19,964 nucleotides of DNA, from the NCBI GenBank assembly GCA_947626725.1, contig CANQTI010000008.1, positions 1-19,964 of the forward strand. The letters are read 5' to 3'. Positions 15,184 to 19,964 of this stretch are shown here, one piece after another. The notes under the pieces were generated by a model. It had not been told where the DNA came from and did no database searches. It saw only the letters and a program-made list of their open reading frames with translations. Source of the DNA: an uncultured Eisenbergiella sp. (lineage in GTDB: Bacteria; Bacillota; Clostridia; Lachnospirales; Lachnospiraceae). The position numbers and the translations under genes were made by a program. Each line of letters begins with the position of its first letter. Position 1 is the first letter of the stretch.

Positions 15184-16407
15184 ATGAAAATAACGAATAT
15201 TTTTACCAGTGATATAGGAAAACGCTGGATTTTTACCGGCGGCGAGGCCGCGGCGGGCGGTTTTTCCCGTCTCGGCTGCTTCCGCGGCTGCGCGGGCCTG
15301 GTGGAGGAAGTGATCCGCTGGGACATGTTGAAGGAGACGCTGGCGGAGCGGGAGCGGTTCGTGTTCAATACGGCCCGGCCCGGCCTGACGGTGTGGGATG
15401 TGCTTGCGGAGTTTGAGGAGCGGGTATCCCGGTACCGTCCGTCTGCGCTGGTCTATCTGTCGGGGGAAGAGGACGGCGCGCTGGACGCCGGGACGTTCGC
15501 GGACGGACTTCGCCGTCTGGAGAGGCGTGCGGAGGAGATCGGGGCAGGATTTCTATGGCTGCCCGCGCAGGATCCCCTGACGGACGCCAACGCGGTGCTG
15601 GGAGCGGTGGGGGGCCGTCCCAGCCTCGTGACAGCAGAGGACCGGAAGCGTTACCGCCTCGTGCCGGAGGAAGAGACATTTCCGCAGACGGGCGTTCTGC
15701 GGCTGAAGGATGCGCCCATGCGGTGGCTGTTCATCGGAGACAGCATCACCCACGGCGCGCTGCATACCAGGGGCTTTGACAGCATGGCCCAGCTTTGGGA
15801 GAAGTATGTGCGGGAGGACCTCGGCCGTCCGGACGATACGGTCATCAATACCGGTGTATCCGGCGCCACGGCGAAGGAATTCCTGGAGCGGCTGGATATC
15901 CGCTACACGCCGTATGCGGACGCGGATGCGGTGGTGGCGATGTTCGGCACCAATGACTGCTGTTTCCCTGACACGGATGCGGCCATCTTTCTGGAACGCA
16001 TGTGCAGAATAGCCGATCTGGTACATACAAACGGCGGACAGCTGGTGATCCGCACGCCTCAGCCGGTAAAGCCGGAGGCAGGGCCCAGGGCCGAGGCCAT
16101 GCTTCCCTTTGTGGAGGCGGCCCGGCAGGCGGCGGACCGATGCGGCGCGGTCCTGGTGGATCATTTCCGGAATTTCGACGCGCTGCGCAGGGCGGATCCG
16201 GCCGCCTTCGATGCCTGCATGGGGGATGCGGTCCATCCCGGCCCCCGGGGACACTATCGGATGTTCCGGGAGATGGCCTATGCCGCGGGGCTGTGCGTGC
16301 GCGGGCCGATGCTGGGACAAAGCTGCGCGGCCGCCGGTGACGGGGCTTTTCCGACGAAAGGAGGATATGAGAATCCTGCTGTGAAAAATGTACAAAAACA
16401 GGACTGA
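15184..16407 (+). CDS. Two-domain SGNH/GDSL hydrolase with degenerate N-terminal copy
   Basis: The C-terminal half (about 178-385) is an active-looking SGNH esterase: GDSITHG with Ser 187, the NTGVSG block, GTND (255-258), and DAVHPG with Asp 348 and His 351. The N-terminal half (about 12-145) repeats the same plan without catalytic residues: RWIFTGGEAAAG in place of RWLFIGDSITHG, NTARPG in place of NTGVSG, and SGEED in place of FGTND. No signal peptide is seen, so it acts in the cytoplasm. ATG 15184 has GGGGAGAG about 7 bases upstream and is preferred over the open TTG at 15100, which lies in the promoter. Leading a sugar transport locus, it probably removes acetyl or similar groups from an imported glycan. 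The substrate is unknown. Confidence 0.88.
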   Translation: MKITNIFTSDIGKRWIFTGGEAAAGGFSRLGCFRGCAGLVEEVIRWDMLKETLAERERFVFNTARPGLTVWDVLAEFEERVSRYRPSALVYLSGEEDGALDAGTFADGLRRLERRAEEIGAGFLWLPAQDPLTDANAVLGAVGGRPSLVTAEDRKRYRLVPEEETFPQTGVLRLKDAPMRWLFIGDSITHGALHTRGFDSMAQLWEKYVREDLGRPDDTVINTGVSGATAKEFLERLDIRYTPYADADAVVAMFGTNDCCFPDTDAAIFLERMCRIADLVHTNGGQLVIRTPQPVKPEAGPRAEAMLPFVEAARQAADRCGAVLVDHFRNFDALRRADPAAFDACMGDAVHPGPRGHYRMFREMAYAAGLCVRGPMLGQSCAAAGDGAFPTKGGYENPAVKNVQKQD

Positions 16408-16494
16408 TTTGTATGTTTTTACTAATTATTTCTGTGAAAATTGACAAAAATATTTCATAAATGATGTTTTATGAAAATTTTCTTCAATTTTCTA

Positions 16495-16523
16495 TTGCGT
16501 TTTTCACGAAAAAGCAATATATT
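16495..16523 (+). promoter_or_regulatory. Probable internal promoter for the permease genes
   Basis: TTGCGT (16495-16500) and TATATT (16518-16523) are separated by 17 bases, in a 158-bp AT-rich gap. Transcription would begin near 16530, about 36 bases before the TTG start of the first permease. A near-palindrome (TTGCGTTTTTC / GAAAAAGCAA, 16495-16517) overlaps the spacer and could be an operator. Confidence 0.5.
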
Positions 16524-16550
16524 GGAATTATCAATATATCATTTTCAAAA

Positions 16551-16557
16551 AAGGAGG
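16551..16557 (+). promoter_or_regulatory. Strong ribosome binding site deciding a TTG start
   Basis: AAGGAGG ends 8 bases before TTG 16566. The in-frame ATG at 16461 lies upstream of the predicted transcription start and has no such site, so the TTG is the real start of the permease. Confidence 0.8.
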
Positions 16558-16565
16558 GGACTAAA

Positions 16566-17504
16566 TTGAAAGAAGATGCTGCCAAAAAGAAAAAGCTGCT
16601 CAGGAAACAGATCCGGCATTATATGCCGTTTTACTTTTTCGTCCTGCCAGCGGTCATTATTCTGTTTCTGTTCAGCTATCTGCCCATGCCGGGGATCGCG
16701 ATCGCGTTCAAGGATTTCAAGATGGCGCGCGGGATCTGGGGGAGCGACTGGATCGGATTCAAACAGTTTCAGAAGGTGTTCACGGATCCCAATTTTTCCC
16801 GGGTGCTTGTGAACACGATCAAGATCAGCCTGCTGTCGCTCGTGACATCCTTTCCCATCACGATCGCCTTTACCCTGATGGTGAACGAGCTGATGAACCT
16901 GCGGTTCAAAAAGGTCGTCCAGACCATCACCTACATGCCCCATTTTTTGTCCTGGGTCGTGGTCGGCACCTTCGTCTATCAGCTGCTTTCCCCGACCAAC
17001 GGTATCGTGAACGCGGTCCTGGTGGGGCTGGGCATTTTTGAAAAGCCGCTGTACTTCATGGTGCAGCAGAAGATGTTCATTCCGATCTACCTGATCGTGA
17101 ACCTGTGGAAGAATACCGGCTACAGCATCGTCATCTATCTGGCGACGATCTCCGGCATCGATACCCAGCTTTACGACGCGGTGATGATCGACGGGGCCAA
17201 CCGGTTCCAGAAGATCCTCTATGTGACGCTGCCCGCCATGATGCCCACCATGTGCACCATGCTGATCCTGAGCATCGGCAATCTGATCAGCGTCGGCTTC
17301 GATCCGATCTTCAACCTGTACAACGATGCGGTCTATTCCACATCCGATGTTATTTCCACCTTCGTTTACCGCAAAGGTCTGATCGACAGCCAGTACGCGT
17401 TCTCTACGGCGGTGGGCCTGTTCCAGAACGTGGTCAGCCTGATCCTGGTGCTCCTTGCCAACTGGTTCGCCCGCAAGGCCAACCCGGAATACCGCATCAT
17501 CTGA
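16566..17504 (+). CDS. Carbohydrate ABC transporter permease, LplB type (CUT1)
   Basis: The 312-residue inner-membrane protein has six predicted helices after a lysine-rich N-terminus. The first helix region reads PFYFFVLPAVIILFLFSYLP (21-40). The EAA-type loop that docks on the ATPase is at about 201-215 (QLYDAVMIDGANRFQ). It ends in FARKANPEYRII, typical of the LplB subfamily. Together with the next gene it should form the heterodimeric membrane channel of a CUT1 importer for oligosaccharides. It starts with TTG. No ATPase gene lies in the window; such systems often share an MsmX-type ATPase encoded elsewhere. Confidence 0.94.
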   Translation: MKEDAAKKKKLLRKQIRHYMPFYFFVLPAVIILFLFSYLPMPGIAIAFKDFKMARGIWGSDWIGFKQFQKVFTDPNFSRVLVNTIKISLLSLVTSFPITIAFTLMVNELMNLRFKKVVQTITYMPHFLSWVVVGTFVYQLLSPTNGIVNAVLVGLGIFEKPLYFMVQQKMFIPIYLIVNLWKNTGYSIVIYLATISGIDTQLYDAVMIDGANRFQKILYVTLPAMMPTMCTMLILSIGNLISVGFDPIFNLYNDAVYSTSDVISTFVYRKGLIDSQYAFSTAVGLFQNVVSLILVLLANWFARKANPEYRII

Positions 17505-17522
17505 GAAAGGGGGAGATAAAAG

Positions 17523-18446
17523 ATGGCCAGAAAGAACAAAGAAGAGCAGTACAAGCCGCATAAGATGCAGCGCTCCTTCGCCAGCAAGGCGTTTGATGTG
17601 TTCAACATCACGTTCATGATCCTGTTCTGCATCACGATCCTGATCCCCTTCTGGGATATGATCGTGCGGTCCTTTTCCAGGGCCCAGGACATTTCCTACA
17701 TGCATGTGAATTTCTTCCCCAAGGTGTGGTCGCTGGAGGCCTATGCCTACTGCTTCAGGGATTCCGAGATCGTGCACGCCATGTTCATATCCGTGGCCAG
17801 GACGGTGTTGGGGACGGCTTTCCATATCATCGTTACCTGTCTGGCGGCCTATACGCTGACCAGGGACCAGATGCCCTTCCGGCGCATCATTACGGGCATT
17901 CTGCTGATCCCGATGTTTTTCTCGGGCGGCCTGATCCCTTCTTACATCAACATGCGCAATCTGCACCTGACGAACAACTTTCTCGTCTATGTGCTGCCCA
18001 GCGGATTCACGATCTACAACTGTATCATCATCCGAAACTATTTCTATTCCATCGACAAGGGGATGGAGGAAGCGGCCAGCATCGACGGCGCTTCCCCGCT
18101 GCAGGTGTTCTACCGCATCATCATGCCGCTGTCCAAGCCCGTGCTGGCCACCGTATCCCTGTGGCAGATCGTGGGCCAGTGGAACTCCTGGTTTGACAAC
18201 ATGATCTATACCCGCAGCGTGGCAAGTCTGACCACACTGCAGTATCTTCTGCGCCGGATGCTGGATACGATGCAGAAGAAGGACGCTCAGAATCTGATCG
18301 ACGTGGCCGGGGCGAACATGGACATCAATCCGGAGACAGTCAAGGCGGCCACCACCGTGATCGTGGTGCTGCCGATCATCCTGGTGTATCCCTTCCTGCA
18401 GAAGTATTTCGTGAAGGGCATCATGGTGGGTGCCGTAAAGGGCTGA
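17523..18446 (+). CDS. Carbohydrate ABC transporter permease, YtcP/LplC type (CUT1)
   Basis: The 307-residue protein is the second channel subunit. It has a basic N-terminus, helix 1 around 27-45 and the EAA loop EEAASIDGASPLQ (182-194). It ends KYFVKGIMVGAVKG, which is characteristic of the YtcP/LplC group. It lies 18 bp after the first permease, with an AGGGGGAG ribosome site, so the two are co-transcribed. Six membrane segments are expected. The 110-bp gap that follows contains GC-rich stem-loops and no gene. Confidence 0.94.
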   Translation: MARKNKEEQYKPHKMQRSFASKAFDVFNITFMILFCITILIPFWDMIVRSFSRAQDISYMHVNFFPKVWSLEAYAYCFRDSEIVHAMFISVARTVLGTAFHIIVTCLAAYTLTRDQMPFRRIITGILLIPMFFSGGLIPSYINMRNLHLTNNFLVYVLPSGFTIYNCIIIRNYFYSIDKGMEEAASIDGASPLQVFYRIIMPLSKPVLATVSLWQIVGQWNSWFDNMIYTRSVASLTTLQYLLRRMLDTMQKKDAQNLIDVAGANMDINPETVKAATTVIVVLPIILVYPFLQKYFVKGIMVGAVKG

Positions 18447-18454
18447 CCGCGGAG

Positions 18455-18534
18455 GCGGACTGTCCGCAGCGCGATCCTGCGCTGTGCGCCGTCCCGTTGT
18501 CATAGAGAATCGCCGGACGGGCGCTGTCCCGGCG
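18455..18534 (+). other. Cluster of three GC-rich stem-loops in the permease-sialidase gap
   Basis: GCGGAC-T-GTCCGC (18455-18467), CAGCGC / GCGCTG (18467-18484, six-base loop) and CGCCGG / CCGGCG (18511-18534, twelve-base loop) follow one another between the second permease and the sialidase-like gene. None has a T-tract. They may stabilise or punctuate the polycistronic message. Confidence 0.4.
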
Positions 18535-18556
18535 GCAGACAGATAGGAGGGATCTT

Positions 18557-19654
18557 ATGAAAGGCGGAATGCAGTTTCTGACGCTCGGCACAATGACTGC
18601 GGAGATCGCGCCGTCGCCAGGCAATCCGCGCAACAGCGAAGGGACATTTCTGGAGCTGGGGAACGGGGAGCTGATCTTCGTTTACAGCAGATTCAAGGGG
18701 GATTCTGCCAACGACCATGCCTTTGCGGACCTGGCGCTGATGCGCTCCGCAGACGGCGGACGGACCTGGACGGATGAGGGGGTGATCCTGACCTGCGAAG
18801 GGGAGGGCGGCGTGAACATGATGTCGCCGGGACTTCTGCAGATGGAGAACGGCGAGCCAGGCCTGTTTTATCTGGTGCGGCTCACCTATGCCAGGACGAA
18901 GATCTTCCTGCGCCGTTCTTCGGACGGCGGCAGGACCTGGGGGAAACGGACCGTATGCACGGACCAGGAGGACTTTTTTGTCATCAACAATGACCGGATC
19001 GTCCGGCTCACAAGCGGCAGGATCATGATCCCCGTGGCGAGCCACCGTTCCTGGGGAGGGGACGGACGCATGGACGGCAACGCCAGGGCGATGTTCTTCT
19101 ATTCGGACGACGACGGGGCGACATGGCAGTGCTCCCGTTCCAGATGTTCGCTGCCCTGGCCCGGCAGCGGGGCCGGGCTGCAGGAGCCGGGACTGGTGGA
19201 GCTTTCGCCGGGCGTGCTCTGGGCCTGGGCCAGGACGGATCTGTGCGTCCAGTATGAGATGTTTTCCGTGGACGGCGGGGAAAACTGGACGGTCTGTCAG
19301 CCTTCCCGGTTCACTTCGCCCTGCAGTCCCCTGAGCATGAAGCGGGACATCGACGGGAAGCTCTATGCGGTGTGGAACCCGATCCCGGAGTATAACGGCC
19401 GCAGGCGCCCGGGGCATGTCTTTACCGGCGGCCGGACGCCCATGGTCATCGCCTCCAGCGCGGACAACGGAAAGACCTTTTCCGCGCCGACGGCATTTGA
19501 AACGGATGAAGCCAGCGGATACTGTTACTGCGCGATGTATTTCACGAAGGACGCGCTGCTGCTGGCCTACTGCGCGGGGAGCGAGGCGGACGGGAGCTGC
19601 CTGGTGAGGACCCGCATCAGACGTGTGGAACGCCGGGAACTGGAAGCGATCTGA
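18557..19654 (+). CDS. Sialidase-like beta-propeller protein with five Asp-box repeats, cytoplasmic
   Basis: The 365-residue product carries five Asp-box (BNR) repeats of the form SxDxGxTW: about 64-71, 121-128, 173-180, 227-234 and 291-298 (the last ends in Phe). Between repeats 3 and 4, LQEPGLVELSPG contains a Glu (about 200) in the position typical of the sialidase superfamily. This predicts a six-bladed propeller related to GH33 exo-sialidases. No signal peptide is present, so it would act on imported substrate. I do not see a clear FRIP motif, so sialic acid specificity is not assured. ATG 18557 has AGGAGG 8 bases upstream. The location between permeases and binding protein ties it to the imported sugar. 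Confidence 0.85.
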   Translation: MKGGMQFLTLGTMTAEIAPSPGNPRNSEGTFLELGNGELIFVYSRFKGDSANDHAFADLALMRSADGGRTWTDEGVILTCEGEGGVNMMSPGLLQMENGEPGLFYLVRLTYARTKIFLRRSSDGGRTWGKRTVCTDQEDFFVINNDRIVRLTSGRIMIPVASHRSWGGDGRMDGNARAMFFYSDDDGATWQCSRSRCSLPWPGSGAGLQEPGLVELSPGVLWAWARTDLCVQYEMFSVDGGENWTVCQPSRFTSPCSPLSMKRDIDGKLYAVWNPIPEYNGRRRPGHVFTGGRTPMVIASSADNGKTFSAPTAFETDEASGYCYCAMYFTKDALLLAYCAGSEADGSCLVRTRIRRVERRELEAI

Positions 19655-19708
19655 GCCTTCCGGAGAACGCGCTGTCCATAAATCAAAAACCAAAAGGAGG
19701 AAATTGGT

Positions 19709-19964
19709 ATGAAGCGTAACAAACTGATCAGTCTGCTGCTCTGTGCGGCGCTGCTGGCGGTCACGGTGATCTCCGGCTGCGGCAAATCCGGCGGTTCCGG
19801 AAGCAGCGCTCCGGCGCAGGAAGCGTCCGGATCCAAGGAAGAGGCGCCTGCCGCCGACACGGGGGAGGAAGCGGCGGCACCGGCGGACGAGGCCGCGGAT
19901 GACGACGTCCCGGCTCCCGATCCCAATGAACACTACAGCATCACCTATACCGGGTACTGGAGCG
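19709..19964 (+). CDS. Extracellular solute-binding lipoprotein, N-terminal part (cut by window end)
   Basis: Only the first 85 codons are present. A basic start and hydrophobic stretch (about 6-20) lead to a lipobox VISGC, so the mature protein would be anchored at Cys 22. A long low-complexity linker rich in Gly, Ser, Ala, Glu and Asp follows (about 23-72), and then the folded domain begins (HYSITYTGYW). AAAAGGAGG sits 8 bases before ATG 19709. This placement, with the two CUT1 permeases upstream, marks it as the substrate-binding protein of the importer. The ligand-binding domain lies outside the window. Confidence 0.88.
   Translation, partial: MKRNKLISLLLCAALLAVTVISGCGKSGGSGSSAPAQEASGSKEEAPAADTGEEAAAPADEAADDDVPAPDPNEHYSITYTGYWS

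Noticed and set aside
16441..16446. Perfect TTGACA hexamer after the SGNH gene
   Set aside because: No acceptable -10 lies 16-18 bases downstream; the TTGCGT/TATATT pair further along fits better.
16515..16539. Direct repeat CAATATAT (16515-16522 and 16532-16539)
   Set aside because: It is short, in AT-rich DNA, and overlaps the predicted -10, so chance similarity is likely.
16545..18503. 652-codon open frame on the minus strand opposite the permeases
   Set aside because: It is antisense to two well-conserved permeases, its product is a low-complexity His/Asp/Gly/Arg-rich sequence typical of frames opposite GC-rich genes, and it spans three real gene boundaries.
18500..19933. 477-codon open frame on the minus strand
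   Set aside because: It lies opposite the sialidase-like gene and lipoprotein start, and reads as Arg/Pro/Gly-rich sequence with no domain pattern.

Overview
The window looks like chromosome from a spore-forming member of the Clostridia, most likely Lachnospiraceae. The reasons are the paired sporulation genes yqfC and yqfD, the NfnAB-type bifurcating transhydrogenase genes, strong AGGAGG-type ribosome binding sites, TTG starts, and a sugar ABC transporter of the LplB/YtcP type. Every gene I can support lies on the + strand. I see no rRNA, tRNA, CRISPR array, transposase or phage gene.

Region 1 (1-2746) holds the end of nfnA, then gltA/nfnB (NADPH/ferredoxin metabolism), a zinc-ribbon membrane protein of unknown function, and rlmH (23S rRNA methyltransferase), all tightly packed. 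Region 2 (2747-3029) has no gene but carries a 212-bp imperfect palindrome with 46-bp arms, followed at once by a good match to a sigma-E sporulation promoter.

Region 3 (3030-8680) is a sporulation and RNA-maturation block: yqfC, yqfD, phoH, ybeY, a SpoVB-like flippase and a small exported or anchored protein with a BofC-like C-terminus. The last of these has a terminator-like hairpin straddling its start codon. Region 4 (8810-14908) is housekeeping metabolism. Two FAD-dependent oxidoreductases (HI0933 type and COG2509 type) overlap by 4 bp. They are followed by proB, a DUF896 gene, 5-formyl-THF cyclo-ligase and proA. The two proline-biosynthesis enzymes are therefore separated by two small genes, and the block ends at a clear intrinsic terminator.

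Region 5 (15184 to the end) is a carbohydrate uptake and processing locus starting from AT-rich promoter regions. It encodes a two-domain SGNH hydrolase, two CUT1-type permeases, a sialidase-like Asp-box protein with no signal peptide, and the start of a substrate-binding lipoprotein cut by the window edge. No ABC ATPase is present. The likely logic is import of a decorated oligosaccharide followed by deacylation and glycosidic cleavage in the cytoplasm; the substrate cannot be named from sequence alone. The most interesting items are the pseudo-enzyme/enzyme duplication in the SGNH protein, the large palindrome beside the sigma-E-like promoter, and the hairpin over the bofC-like start.
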